Shown here in pieces: positions 26,657 to 35,141 of a stretch of DNA of 64,000 bases. The DNA is taken from contig CAWJCL010000001.1 of NCBI GenBank assembly GCA_963841425.1, forward strand, positions 682,001 through 746,000. Direction: 5' to 3'. Position numbers and translations under genes: made by a program. The notes under the pieces were generated by a model. The model was not told where the DNA came from, did no database searches, and saw nothing but the letters and a program-made list of their open reading frames with translations. Source of the DNA: DATEOR01 sp963841425 (GTDB lineage Bacteria; Actinomycetota; Thermoleophilia; Gaiellales; Gaiellaceae). Within the stretch, counting starts at the first letter, position 1, and the number at the start of each line of letters is the position of its first letter.

Positions 26657-28135
26657 TCACTCGAACCTCAGGTAAGGCTCGAGGCCGTGCCGGCCGCCTT
26701 CCCGGCCGAAGCCGGACTCCTTGTACCCGCCGAACGGCGAGGCCGGGTCGAAGCGGTTGTACGTATTCGCCCAGATCACCCCGGCCCGAAGACGCTGCGC
26801 CATCGAGAGGATGCGCGACCCCTTCTCCGTCCAGACCCCGGCGGAAAGCCCGTACGGCGTGTTGTTCGCCTTCTCGACCGCCTCGTCAGGCGTGCGGAAG
26901 GTCAGCACCGAGAGGACGGGCCCAAAGATCTCCTCCTGCGCGATCCGATAGCTCTGCGCGACGTTCGTGAAGACCGTCGGCGCAAACCACCAGCCCTTCT
27001 CGGGAAGCCGGCACGAGGGCTGGAAGATCTCGGCGCCCTCCTCCTGCCCCGCCGCGACGAGCTCCTTGATCTTCTCGAGCTGCTCTCTCGAGTTGATCGC
27101 GCCGATGTCCGTGTTCTTGTCGAGCGGGTCGCCGACGCGCAGGGTCCCCATCCGCCGCTTCAGCTTCGTGATCACCTGCTCGTAGATGGACTCCTGGACG
27201 AGGAGGCGCGAGCCGGCGCAGCACACGTGACCCTGGTTGAAGTAGATGCCGTTGATGATCCCTTCGACCGCCTGGTCGAGCGCCGCGTCGTCGAAGATGA
27301 TGTTCGCAGCCTTCCCGCCCAGCTCGAGCGTGAGCTTCTTGCCGGTCCCTGCGACGGCGCGCTGGATCTCCTTCCCGACCTCGGTCGACCCGGTGAACGC
27401 GACCTTGTCGACGCCGGGGTGCTTGACGAGCTCCGCCCCTGCGCGCCCGTCGCCGGTGAGGATGTTCACGACTCCAGGCGGGAGCTCCGCCTGGCGCAGC
27501 ACTTCGCAGAAAAGGAGCGCGGTGAGCGGCGTCGACTCGGCCGGCTTCAGGACGACCGTGTTCCCCGCCGCGAGGGCCGGCGCGATCTTCCACGAGAGCA
27601 TGAGGAGGGGGAAGTTCCAGGGGATGATCTGCCCGGCCACGCCGAGCGGCCTCGGCTTCCGGTTCGGGAACGCGTACTCGAGCTTGTCGGCCCAGCCCGC
27701 GTAGTAGAAGAAATGCGCCGCGGAGAGCGGCAGGTCGACGTCGCGGGACTCGCGGATCGGCTTGCCCCCGTCGAGCGATTCGAGCACCGCGAACTCGCGC
27801 GAGCGCTCCTGGAGGATGCGCGCGATGCGGTAGAGGTACTTGGCCCGCTCGCCCGGCGCGATCTCGGACCAGCCGTTCTCGAACGCCCCGCGCGCGGCCT
27901 CGACGGCCACACCAACGTCTTCCCGGCCTGCGTAGGCGACCTCGGCGAGCGGCTCCTCGGTGGCCGGACTGATCGTCGGCTCGTACTCACCCGACTTCGG
28001 CTCCACCCACTCGCCCCCGATGAAGAGCCCGTAGCGGTCTTCGAGGGTGACGATCTCCCGCGACTCGGGCGCAGGCGCGTAGTCGAACGCGGACGGGACA
28101 GGCGAGCGGTCTTGGCGCTTTTCGATCTCAGTCAA
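26657..28135 (-). CDS. NAD(P)-dependent aldehyde dehydrogenase
   Basis: A 492-residue, apparently active aldehyde dehydrogenase. Asn174 (IPWN), Lys197 (LKPAES), Glu271 (LELGGK) and catalytic Cys305 (NQGHVCCAGSR) are all in place. It oxidises an aldehyde to the acid. Next to deoC the obvious substrate is acetaldehyde from deoxyribose 5-phosphate cleavage, but this is inference. The TTG start at 28135 overlaps the deoC1 stop by 8 nt; no better start exists before the conserved FIGGEW segment. It has an N-terminal extension of about 30 residues. Confidence 0.93.
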   Translation of the reverse strand: MTEIEKRQDRSPVPSAFDYAPAPESREIVTLEDRYGLFIGGEWVEPKSGEYEPTISPATEEPLAEVAYAGREDVGVAVEAARGAFENGWSEIAPGERAKYLYRIARILQERSREFAVLESLDGGKPIRESRDVDLPLSAAHFFYYAGWADKLEYAFPNRKPRPLGVAGQIIPWNFPLLMLSWKIAPALAAGNTVVLKPAESTPLTALLFCEVLRQAELPPGVVNILTGDGRAGAELVKHPGVDKVAFTGSTEVGKEIQRAVAGTGKKLTLELGGKAANIIFDDAALDQAVEGIINGIYFNQGHVCCAGSRLLVQESIYEQVITKLKRRMGTLRVGDPLDKNTDIGAINSREQLEKIKELVAAGQEEGAEIFQPSCRLPEKGWWFAPTVFTNVAQSYRIAQEEIFGPVLSVLTFRTPDEAVEKANNTPYGLSAGVWTEKGSRILSMAQRLRAGVIWANTYNRFDPASPFGGYKESGFGREGGRHGLEPYLRFE

Positions 28136-29066
28136 TGGTGAAGTAGTCCGGGCTCTGGTAGCGGCCTGTCTTCTCCTTGCGGATCTGGAGGAGGCAGTCG
28201 TTGAGTAGCGACGAGGCGCCGAAGCGGAAGAGGTCAGGCGTCATCCACTCGACGCCGAGGGTCTCGTGCAGGAGAACGAGGTACTGGACGGCCTGCTTGG
28301 CATGGCGGATGCCGCCCGCCGGCTTCATCCCGATCTTGCGCCCCGTTTCCTCGTAGACGTCGCGGATCGCCTCGAGCATGACGAGCGTCACGGGGAGCGT
28401 CGCGGCGGGCTGGATCTTCCCGGTGGACGTCTTGATGAAGTCGGCGCCGCCCGCGATCGCGAGCAGGCTCGCGCGCCGCACGTTGTCGTACGTGCCGAGC
28501 TCTCCGGTCTCGAGAATGACCTTCACGTGCGCCTCGCCACACGCCTCCTTCACCCTGCGCACCTCGTCGTAGACCTTCGCGTAGTCGCCCGAGAGGAAGG
28601 CGCCGCGGTCGATGACCATGTCGATCTCGTCCGCGCCCATCTCTGCGACCCTCGCTGCCTCCTCGACCTTGATCTCGAGCGGCGACTGGCCGGACGGGAA
28701 CGCGGTCGCGACCGACGCGACGCGGACGCCGCTCCCCCGCACCCGGTCGAGGGCGACGGGAACGAGATTCGGGTAGACGCACACTGCTGCCACCGGCGGC
28801 ACGGTCAGGTCGGACGGATCGGGTCGCATCGCCTTCGAGGAGAGAGCCGCCACCTTCCCGGGCGTGTCGGCGCCTTCGAGCGTGGTCAGGTCCATCATCC
28901 GTACGGCGAGGTCGAGGGCGAAGAGCTTGGACTCCCGCTTGATCGAGCGGCGCGAGAGCGACGCCGCGCGCTCCTCGACCGCGACCTGGTCGACTGAGCC
29001 GATGCGGGGAAGACGGGGCTCGAGCGGTAGCTCGAACCCGCCCGGGAGAGCAGGCGCCTGCGCCAT
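28128..29066 (-). CDS. deoC: Deoxyribose-phosphate aldolase
   Basis: A 312-residue class I aldolase cleaving 2-deoxyribose 5-phosphate to glyceraldehyde 3-phosphate and acetaldehyde. Catalytic residues are present: Asp149 (DEIDMVI), Schiff-base Lys212 (DFIKTSTGK) and Lys248 (GMKPAGGI). It is longer than E. coli DeoC, with an extra N-terminal segment of about 45 residues and a C-terminal tail. The ATG has a TACACT box 6 nt upstream, so it leads the operon deoC-ALDH-half-ALDH(-deoC2-TrpC-like). Confidence 0.95.
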   Translation of the reverse strand: MAQAPALPGGFELPLEPRLPRIGSVDQVAVEERAASLSRRSIKRESKLFALDLAVRMMDLTTLEGADTPGKVAALSSKAMRPDPSDLTVPPVAAVCVYPNLVPVALDRVRGSGVRVASVATAFPSGQSPLEIKVEEAARVAEMGADEIDMVIDRGAFLSGDYAKVYDEVRRVKEACGEAHVKVILETGELGTYDNVRRASLLAIAGGADFIKTSTGKIQPAATLPVTLVMLEAIRDVYEETGRKIGMKPAGGIRHAKQAVQYLVLLHETLGVEWMTPDLFRFGASSLLNDCLLQIRKEKTGRYQSPDYFTID

Positions 29067-29072
29067 GCGATC

Positions 29073-29078
29073 AGTGTA
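29073..29078 (-). promoter_or_regulatory. Putative -10 box for deoC
   Basis: TACACT on the minus strand, 6 nt before the deoC ATG, predicts a leaderless operon transcript. No -35 or obvious operator is next to it. Confidence 0.4.
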
Positions 29079-29098
29079 GCCCGGGGGAGGGCGCCGGC

Positions 29099-29569
29099 TC
29101 AGCCGGCGTCTACGAGGAGGCCGCCCTGCACGCGGGCGACGAAGGTGCCGAGGTCGGATTCCTTCTGGCCCAGCCTAGCCTCGAGCGCGCGCAGATGCTC
29201 CTCGCGCGCTTCGATCTCGTCCTCGCGGAGGTACATGTCGGCCTCGAAGCGGGCTTCGCGCTCGTCGAGCTCCGCCTCGCGGCACTCGAGCTCGAGCGTG
29301 CGCTGCTTGATCTCCTGCTCTTGCTTCTCGAGCCGCTTCGCGCGACGCTCGAGCCATTCGGAGGAAACGAGGCGCTCGCCGAAAATGTCCTCGTCTTCTT
29401 GATCGGTCGGGGCGACCAGCGCCAGGGCCGGGGCGGACGCGGGAGCCGCGGTCTGCGCCACCGCCTCAGGCGAGGGCGTCATCGCGAAGATGTTGATGTT
29501 GGTCACCGACGACTTGTGGCGTCGGCGGCGCCTCACCCGCGTGGAGTGATGTCGGATCTCCTCGGACAT
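29099..29569 (-). CDS. Coiled-coil protein, unknown function
   Basis: A 156-residue protein. A very basic N-terminus (RVRRRRRHKSS) is followed by an Ala/Pro linker (about 30-55) and a long charged coiled coil (about 70-145; motifs such as EQEIKQRTLELECREAELDE). No membrane segment or signal peptide is seen. The arrangement suggests a DNA-, RNA- or membrane-surface-binding basic head with a dimeric rod. No family is recognised. A TACTGT box lies 11 nt before the ATG. Confidence 0.65.
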   Translation of the reverse strand: MSEEIRHHSTRVRRRRRHKSSVTNINIFAMTPSPEAVAQTAAPASAPALALVAPTDQEDEDIFGERLVSSEWLERRAKRLEKQEQEIKQRTLELECREAELDEREARFEADMYLREDEIEAREEHLRALEARLGQKESDLGTFVARVQGGLLVDAG

Positions 29570-29580
29570 GCCGCTTCATC

Positions 29581-29586
29581 ACAGTA
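29581..29586 (-). promoter_or_regulatory. Putative -10 box for the coiled-coil gene
   Basis: TACTGT on the minus strand, 11 nt before the ATG at 29569, in a 109-nt intergenic stretch that holds nothing else recognisable. Confidence 0.25.
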
Positions 29587-29678
29587 ATCGGCAGGAAAAC
29601 GAACGCATCCCTAGGTCGAGGGAGTGCGCTTTCGTCAACGCCTAGCTGACACGCCCACGACGGCGCGGGCCAGTGCGG

Positions 29679-31184
29679 CTAGGGGGTCGCGAGCTGTTCC
29701 TGGACGAGCGGTCGCGTGTCGAGCGGCTCGAAGCCGATCCGGGCGGCGACGTCCTCGCTCGAGGGCCGCGTGCCCTCGGCGAAGAGGCTCCTCAGGGCCT
29801 CACCCGTCTCGCTCCGCTCCCACCAGTCCGAGCCGACCGTCTCGCGCAGGTAGGCGCGGAGTTGCGCCGCGCGGATCCAGGCGCGCAGGTAGTCCGCCGA
29901 GTAGAACCCGTCGTCCATGTCGGCCAGGTAGCCATCCGGCCGGTAGCGGAACCCGGTCGCGGCGCGCAGGCGCTCCGCGTACTTCGGCGCGTAGTCCGGA
30001 GCGTGCTCGAAGTCGGCCCAGAGCTCCAGCTCGTAGTCCAGCTTCGCCGCATAGCGCCGGAAGAGGAGCACGTCCAGGAAGCGGGTCGCCTCGGCGTTCT
30101 CCTCCGCCTCCCCGGCCGAGAGGTCGAAGTGCTCGGCGTGCCAGCCCGGCTCTCGGCTCACCGACTCCAGGAGGAACGAGTAGATCTCGGTCAGAGCGTG
30201 GTCGCGGGAGAGACGGCGGAACGTGTACGGAAGAGCTGGGTCGACGCTCGCGTAGTGGAGCGCGTGCCCGGCCTCGTGGAGGAGCCCCTGGTAGTCGTGC
30301 AGCCCGCCCTGCGCCCGGGTGATCAGGTGGACGATCTCGGGCGGGTCGGACGCGATCACGCAGGCCCGCGGGTTCTTCTGCGGCCGGTCGTCGAGATCGA
30401 GACGGATGTGCTCGTCGGCGGCGAGGTCGAAGCCCAGCCGTGAGAGGCTCTCGAGGCACACGGGAACGGCCCGCTCTTTCGTGTAGGTGTCCGCGAGCGG
30501 GGACAGCCGCCGCAGATAGGAGACGTGGTAGGAGGCGGGCTCGTCCTCGTGCTCCTCACCCAGGATCCGGTCGAGCCAGCGCTCGCGGAGCGGCCCGTAC
30601 GACTCGTCCTGCTCCCGCGCGGCCCGACCGAGCGTTTCGGCGAGCGCGTGGAGGTCGATTGCCTTGCGCCGCGCGCTTCGCCCGACTGGATCGGGGTCGC
30701 CCGAGAGCTCCGCGTCGAGGGTCTCGGCGGCGCCCATGAGTACCTGGCGGTCGTCGTTGAAGCGGGCGGAGGCGTCCGCGGCGAGGTCGCCGAGCTCGTT
30801 CCGATCCCCGTAGTCGTCCAGGACGGCGAGCATCGCCTGCGCGGAGCGAAGCGGGAGCCACTCGCCGCGAAAATCGACGCGCGCTGCGAGGAACTCGTTC
30901 TCGAAGCGGTCGGACCGCTCGGCGAGCTCGGCGACGACGATCCCCCCGAGACATGCTTCGCGCAGGCGGTAGAGGCGCTCGCGCTCGCCGCCGACCGCCG
31001 TCTCCTCCTCGTCGCGGAGACACGCGTGCTGCTCGCGGGTGAAGAGGTCGGCGTACCGCGCAACGATCTCCGCCTGCTCGCTCGTCTCCTTCTCCCCCAC
31101 GCGCACCGCGCGTGCCTCCTCGGCGCGCTCGTAGAGATAGCGGTTCAATCGTTCCTCGAACATGAGCGCAGTCAGTGCTGCCAC
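29679..31184 (-). CDS. Zinc metallopeptidase (M2/M3-like, HExxH)
   Basis: A 501-residue cytosolic protein, mostly helical, with zinc motif HEAGH at residues 303-307 and a likely third ligand Glu333 (ALTEIYSF), a spacing typical of thimet oligopeptidase-like (M3) and related M2/M32 gluzincins. It lacks a signal peptide. An oligopeptidase role is inferred; closer substrate assignment is not possible. The GTG start is well supported by AGGAGG 4-5 nt upstream, and it lies 15 nt after era in the same operon. Confidence 0.8.
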   Translation of the reverse strand: MAALTALMFEERLNRYLYERAEEARAVRVGEKETSEQAEIVARYADLFTREQHACLRDEEETAVGGERERLYRLREACLGGIVVAELAERSDRFENEFLAARVDFRGEWLPLRSAQAMLAVLDDYGDRNELGDLAADASARFNDDRQVLMGAAETLDAELSGDPDPVGRSARRKAIDLHALAETLGRAAREQDESYGPLRERWLDRILGEEHEDEPASYHVSYLRRLSPLADTYTKERAVPVCLESLSRLGFDLAADEHIRLDLDDRPQKNPRACVIASDPPEIVHLITRAQGGLHDYQGLLHEAGHALHYASVDPALPYTFRRLSRDHALTEIYSFLLESVSREPGWHAEHFDLSAGEAEENAEATRFLDVLLFRRYAAKLDYELELWADFEHAPDYAPKYAERLRAATGFRYRPDGYLADMDDGFYSADYLRAWIRAAQLRAYLRETVGSDWWERSETGEALRSLFAEGTRPSSEDVAARIGFEPLDTRPLVQEQLATP

Positions 31185-31199
31185 GTCCCCTCCTGGTTC

Positions 31200-32069
31200 C
31201 TAGATTCCGAAACGTTCGAGCACATTCTCGTCACGGCGCCAGTGCGGCCGCACCTTGACCTGCAGCTCGAGGTAGACCTTCCCGCCCAGGAGCCGCTCGA
31301 TTTCGGGCCTCGCGCTGGCGCCGACGGCCTTGATCATGCTCCCGCCTTTGCCGACGAGGATGCCCTTCTGGGACTCGGTCTCGACGAAGAGGACGGCGTG
31401 CACCCGCCCCTCCTCGAGCTCCTCGACCTCGACGCCGATCGCGTGCGGCACCTCCTCGCGGGTGAGCGCAAGCGCCTGCTCGCGGACGAGCTCCGCGACC
31501 CGCGTCTCGAGCGGGAGGTCGGTCGCCTCGCCCTCGCCGAAGTAGAGCGGCCCCTCGGGAAGGAGCGCGACGAGGTCGTCCTGAAGCGGGCCGAGTCCCT
31601 CGCCGCGGACGGCGCTGATCGGGTGGAGCGCGTGGAAGTCGCCGAGGCTCGCCGCGACCTGGATCTGCCGGGCGATTCTTTCAGGGCGTAGCTGGTCGAC
31701 CTTGTTGAGGGCGATGACGACGGGGCGCCCGGAAGCGAAGAGCCGCGCGGCGACGAAGCGGTCGCCGGAGCCGATCGCCTCGTCCGCGGCCAGAACGAGG
31801 AGGTGGGCGTCGACGTCCTCGAGCGATGCGTCCACGGTCCGCTGCATGCGCTCGGTAAGCGCATCGCGCGGCCGCTGGAAGCCGGGCAGGTCGGTGAGGA
31901 CGAGCTGGTAGCCGTCGCCGTTGACGACCGCGGCGATCCGGCGGCGCGTCGTCTGGGGCTTGTCCGAGACGATGGCGACCTTCCCGCCCGCGAGCCCGTT
32001 CACGAGCGTCGACTTGCCGACGTTCGGGCGGCCGGCGACCGCGACGAACCCGCTCCGGAGCGGTGTCAC
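31200..32069 (-). CDS. era: GTPase Era
   Basis: A 289-residue Ras-like GTPase that binds the 3' end of 16S rRNA during 30S maturation. G1 GRPNVGKS (13-20), G3 DLPGFQ, G4 NKVD, and the C-terminal KH domain with GKGGSMIK are visible. The GTG overlaps the cdd stop (GTGA). The phoH-ybeY-dgkA-cdd-era order is widely conserved. Confidence 0.96.
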   Translation of the reverse strand: MTPLRSGFVAVAGRPNVGKSTLVNGLAGGKVAIVSDKPQTTRRRIAAVVNGDGYQLVLTDLPGFQRPRDALTERMQRTVDASLEDVDAHLLVLAADEAIGSGDRFVAARLFASGRPVVIALNKVDQLRPERIARQIQVAASLGDFHALHPISAVRGEGLGPLQDDLVALLPEGPLYFGEGEATDLPLETRVAELVREQALALTREEVPHAIGVEVEELEEGRVHAVLFVETESQKGILVGKGGSMIKAVGASARPEIERLLGGKVYLELQVKVRPHWRRDENVLERFGI

Positions 32070-32428
32070 AGCTCGAAGGAGTCGGGCAGGAGCTCGTCGG
32101 GCCGGCGAACGAGGAGCTCGCCCTCGTGCATGAACGCCACCCGGTCGAAGCGGAACTCATGGAGCCACTGGCGGCAGGCGCCACACGGGGACGCGGTGAT
32201 CCCGATCGCCTCGAAGTCGCCCGGCTTTGCGCCCTCGACGACCGCCCGGGCGATGGCGCAGCGCTCCGCGCAGATCCCCACCGGGTACGAGGCGTTCTCG
32301 ACGTTCACGCCGGTGACGACACGCCCGTCGCGCATGAGCGCGGCCGCGCCGACGAGGAACTTCGAGTACGGCGCGTAGGCCGCCTGCGAGGCGGCTACGG
32401 CGGCGTCGTAAAGCTCGTGGTCGGTTAT
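32066..32428 (-). CDS. cdd: Cytidine deaminase with apparent AUA start
   Basis: A 120-residue cytidine deaminase (cytidine or deoxycytidine to uridine). The zinc site is NVENASYPVGICAERCA (Cys and Glu) and ASPCGACRQ. No ATG, GTG or TTG occurs in frame between the preceding gene's 3' end and the conserved TDHELYDAA start. The best candidate is an ATA at 32428 that overlaps the previous TAA stop as ATAA, mimicking the usual ATGA coupling, with AGGTG 5 nt upstream. Either a rare AUA start or a sequence error (ATG to ATA) explains this. Confidence 0.88.
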   Translation of the reverse strand: MTDHELYDAAVAASQAAYAPYSKFLVGAAALMRDGRVVTGVNVENASYPVGICAERCAIARAVVEGAKPGDFEAIGITASPCGACRQWLHEFRFDRVAFMHEGELLVRRPDELLPDSFEL

Positions 32429-33138
32429 CGGAACACCTGAAAGAGGATGAGCGTCACGAGCGTACCGATGACCGCGCCGGCGACGACCTCGTACGGCGTG
32501 TGGATCTCTGCCTCGACGCGGGTCTGGGCCACGAGGAGAGCCATGATCAGCGCGACGAACGAAACGACGATGCGGTGGTCGGTGACGATGAACGTGATCG
32601 CGGCCCAGCCGCCGAACGCAAGCGCCGCGTGGCCAGAGGGCAGCCCACCGCGGAGCGGCGTCCCGGTGCCGGTGATGGCCTTCACCGCGATGACGACGAT
32701 GATCGTCAGGACGAGTGCGATCACCGTCAGGTTGATCGGCGCGTCTCCGAGCGAGTTCACGAGCCTCGCACTCGGCCGCGCCAGGCGATCGGCGAGCACG
32801 AGATAGCCGACCGCGACCGCGTTGGCCGCGGCGATGAGGACTGCGCCTGCCGCGATGTCCTTCGCGATCTTCGCCAGTGGGTCGAACGAGGGCGTCGAGA
32901 GGTCGATCGTCGCCTCCACCGCGGTGTTCACCATCTCGGCGATCAGCACGAAGGCAATCGAGATCATGAGCGCGATCAGCTCGAGCCGCGTGACGTCGTA
33001 GATGAATGCCAGGACGAGAACGGCGGCCGCGATTGCGAAGTGGATCCGCATGTTGCGCTGCGTCCGCAGCACGTGGATGACGCCCTCGAAGGCGTAGTTG
33101 AAGCTGCGCAGGACCGCAGGTGCGCGCCGGTCGGCCAT
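32425..33138 (-). CDS. Fused diacylglycerol/undecaprenol kinase-PAP2 phosphatase
   Basis: A 237-residue membrane protein with two domains. Residues 1-115 are a DgkA-type lipid kinase with the signature EMVNTAVE (68-75) and three membrane segments. Residues 130-237 are a PAP2 phosphatase with GLPSGH (165-170) and QTR-x5-H (Arg207, His213). Kinase and phosphatase in one chain could recycle undecaprenol and undecaprenyl (pyro)phosphate for cell-wall synthesis; this is inference. The ATG shares a base with the ybeY stop (TGATG). Confidence 0.88.
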   Translation of the reverse strand: MADRRAPAVLRSFNYAFEGVIHVLRTQRNMRIHFAIAAAVLVLAFIYDVTRLELIALMISIAFVLIAEMVNTAVEATIDLSTPSFDPLAKIAKDIAAGAVLIAAANAVAVGYLVLADRLARPSARLVNSLGDAPINLTVIALVLTIIVVIAVKAITGTGTPLRGGLPSGHAALAFGGWAAITFIVTDHRIVVSFVALIMALLVAQTRVEAEIHTPYEVVAGAVIGTLVTLILFQVFR

Positions 33139-33521
33139 CAGGACCCGGGCAGGAGCTCCCGCTCGCGCCGCTCCATCTCCTGCCCGTGGTCGTAGCCGAG
33201 GAGGTGCAGGAGCCCATGGACGAGCGGCGCGCGCCAGGCCTCGCCGACGACCTGCGGGCAGAGGACGACGTCGCCGAGCTGGCGGGGAACGCCCTCGGGC
33301 AGGTCGTCGCGCTCGTCGATCGGGAACGAGAGCACGTCGGTCGCCTCTTCGATCCCCAGGTGCTGGAGCTTCAGCGCACGCATCTCCGACGGCGCGGCGA
33401 AGGCGATGCCGAGGTCGCCGGCTGCGACTCCCTCCGCCGCGAGGACGCCGCGCGCGAGCGACTCGGCGCCGATCGCGTCCACGACCTCGCCGCTTCTGTT
33501 CTCGACCTCGATGGCGATCAC
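33138..33521 (-). CDS. ybeY: Endoribonuclease YbeY
   Basis: A 127-residue YbeY, a zinc endoribonuclease for 16S rRNA 3' processing and 70S quality control. The H3-type metal motif LVHGLLHLLGYDH is near residue 105. The protein is somewhat short at the N-terminus. The GTG overlaps the phoH stop (GTGA), as in most bacteria. Confidence 0.95.
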   Translation of the reverse strand: MIAIEVENRSGEVVDAIGAESLARGVLAAEGVAAGDLGIAFAAPSEMRALKLQHLGIEEATDVLSFPIDERDDLPEGVPRQLGDVVLCPQVVGEAWRAPLVHGLLHLLGYDHGQEMERRERELLPGS

Positions 33522-34477
33522 TTGCGCCGCTGGGTGCCCGTCTCGTCGGCGTGGCGCTTGTACGCCTCGACGATGCGCTGCACGAGCACGTGGCGGACGA
33601 CGTCCTGGTTCCCGAACTCGACGAACTCGATGCCGTCGATCGCGCCGAGGATCTCGCGCACGTGGATGAGGCCGGAGGCCTGCTCGCGTGGGAGGTCAAC
33701 CTGCGTCACGTCGCCGGTGACCACGATCTTCGAACCGAACCCGAGGCGCGTGAGGAACATCTGCATCTGCTCCGGGGTCGTGTTCTGCGCCTCGTCGAGG
33801 ATGATGAAGGAGTCGTTGAGCGTTCGGCCGCGCATGAAGGCGAGCGGCGCGACCTCGATCGTCCCCTTCTCCAGGTACGAGTTCAGCCGGTCGGCGTCGA
33901 GCATGTCGTAGAGCGCGTCGAAGAGCGGGCGCAGATACGGGTCGACCTTGGCGAGCATGTCGCCCGGGAGGAAACCGAGGCGCTCCCCCGCCTCGACGGC
34001 CGGGCGCGTGAGGATGATGCGGCTCACAGCTCGATCCTGCATCGACGCGACCGCGAGAGCCATGGCCAGGTAGGTCTTGCCCGTGCCCGCGGGTCCGACG
34101 CCGAAGGTGATCGTGCATTCGCGGATTGCGTCCACGTAGCGCTTCTGGTTGACGGTCTTCGGCGTGATCTTGGTGCCGCGGTGGCGCCAGACCACGTCCT
34201 CGAAGATCTCGCGCGGGTTCTCCGCGGCGTCGAGCGCCGCAAGGACGGCATCCACAGTCCCCGGCCCGATCACCTGGCCGCCTTCGACCAGCTCCACAAG
34301 CTCGTCCACGACCGCGCGGGCCTGGCCGACGCGCGCGTCGTCACCCTCGAGCGTCAGGCGATTGCCGCGCAGGAGAAGGGCGATGCCCAGGCGGTTGCGA
34401 AGCGCGTCGAGGATGCCGTCGTCGACCGTGGCGAGCTCGGCCGCGACCTCGTTGGAGACCGAGAGAACTTCCTGCAA
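33518..34477 (-). CDS. phoH: PhoH-family ATPase (PhoL)
   Basis: A 319-residue PhoH/PhoL protein, a P-loop ATPase linked to RNA handling. The N-terminal part is KH-like. The P-loop GPAGTGKT is at 128-135, and the FIILDEAQN Walker B region near 227 is typical. The TTG start has no ribosome binding site, but a TAAACT box ends 7 nt before it, so a leaderless mRNA is likely. It heads the ybeY-dgkA/PAP2-cdd-era-peptidase operon. Confidence 0.94.
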   Translation of the reverse strand: MQEVLSVSNEVAAELATVDDGILDALRNRLGIALLLRGNRLTLEGDDARVGQARAVVDELVELVEGGQVIGPGTVDAVLAALDAAENPREIFEDVVWRHRGTKITPKTVNQKRYVDAIRECTITFGVGPAGTGKTYLAMALAVASMQDRAVSRIILTRPAVEAGERLGFLPGDMLAKVDPYLRPLFDALYDMLDADRLNSYLEKGTIEVAPLAFMRGRTLNDSFIILDEAQNTTPEQMQMFLTRLGFGSKIVVTGDVTQVDLPREQASGLIHVREILGAIDGIEFVEFGNQDVVRHVLVQRIVEAYKRHADETGTQRRK

Positions 34478-34484
34478 CGGTCGA

Positions 34485-34490
34485 AGTTTA
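34485..34490 (-). promoter_or_regulatory. Putative -10 box for phoH
   Basis: TAAACT on the minus strand, 7 nt before the TTG of phoH. The rest of the 220-nt gap to the next gene (34478-34697) shows no gene or clear hairpin. Confidence 0.35.
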
Positions 34491-34697
34491 GTGAGGCCGG
34501 CGGAAACGACTATCTGTGGCTCTCCATCACCTCGCGCAGGGACGAGTTCCGGCCGCGCCCCTGCACCGGCTTCGCGCCAATCTGCGAAGGAGTGACGGTT
34601 GGCGAGCCGCTGGGGCCGCCGCGAACCTCCCTCCGCTTCGAGCGTATCGCCGAAAAGCGCCCGCGTGGCGCGCGGAGTGTGCGAAAGGAGCCGCGCC

Positions 34698-35141
34698 TCA
34701 GGCGAGCTTCTCGCGCACGAGCTGGCTGACTGTCGACCCGTCCGCCCGCCCCGCCACCTGCGGCATCACGTCCGCCATCACTCGGCCGAGATCCCGCAGT
34801 GACGTCGCGCCCGTCTCTGCGATCGCATCGTCGATGATCTGCTCGATCGCCTCTTCGGATATCGGCTCCGGCATGAACTCCTCGATGACGGCGAGCTCAC
34901 GGTTCTCCTTGTCAGCCTGCTCGGGCCGGTCGCCCTCGCGAAACGCCTCCGCCGCTTCCGTGCGCCGCTTGCGCTCGCGCTGGAGCACCTGCAGCTCCTC
35001 GTCCTCCTTCAGCGGCCGCTGCAGGTCCTTCTCGGCGGCCCGCAGCGAGGAGAGGGTCATGCGCAGCGTGTCCGTCCGCTCCTGGTCGCGCGCGCGCATC
35101 GCAGCCTTGAGCTCGTCCTCGATCCGTCCGATCAGGCTCAT
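34698..35141 (-). CDS. GatB/YqeY domain protein
   Basis: A 147-residue YqeY-type protein consisting of the tRNA-binding helical domain found at the C-terminus of GatB. MSLIGRIEDELKAAMRARD and the FMPEPISEEAIEQII region are characteristic. It lacks the amidotransferase catalytic part. Its role in free form is not established. The ATG overlaps the HIT gene stop (ATGA). Confidence 0.92.
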   Translation of the reverse strand: MSLIGRIEDELKAAMRARDQERTDTLRMTLSSLRAAEKDLQRPLKEDEELQVLQRERKRRTEAAEAFREGDRPEQADKENRELAVIEEFMPEPISEEAIEQIIDDAIAETGATSLRDLGRVMADVMPQVAGRADGSTVSQLVREKLA

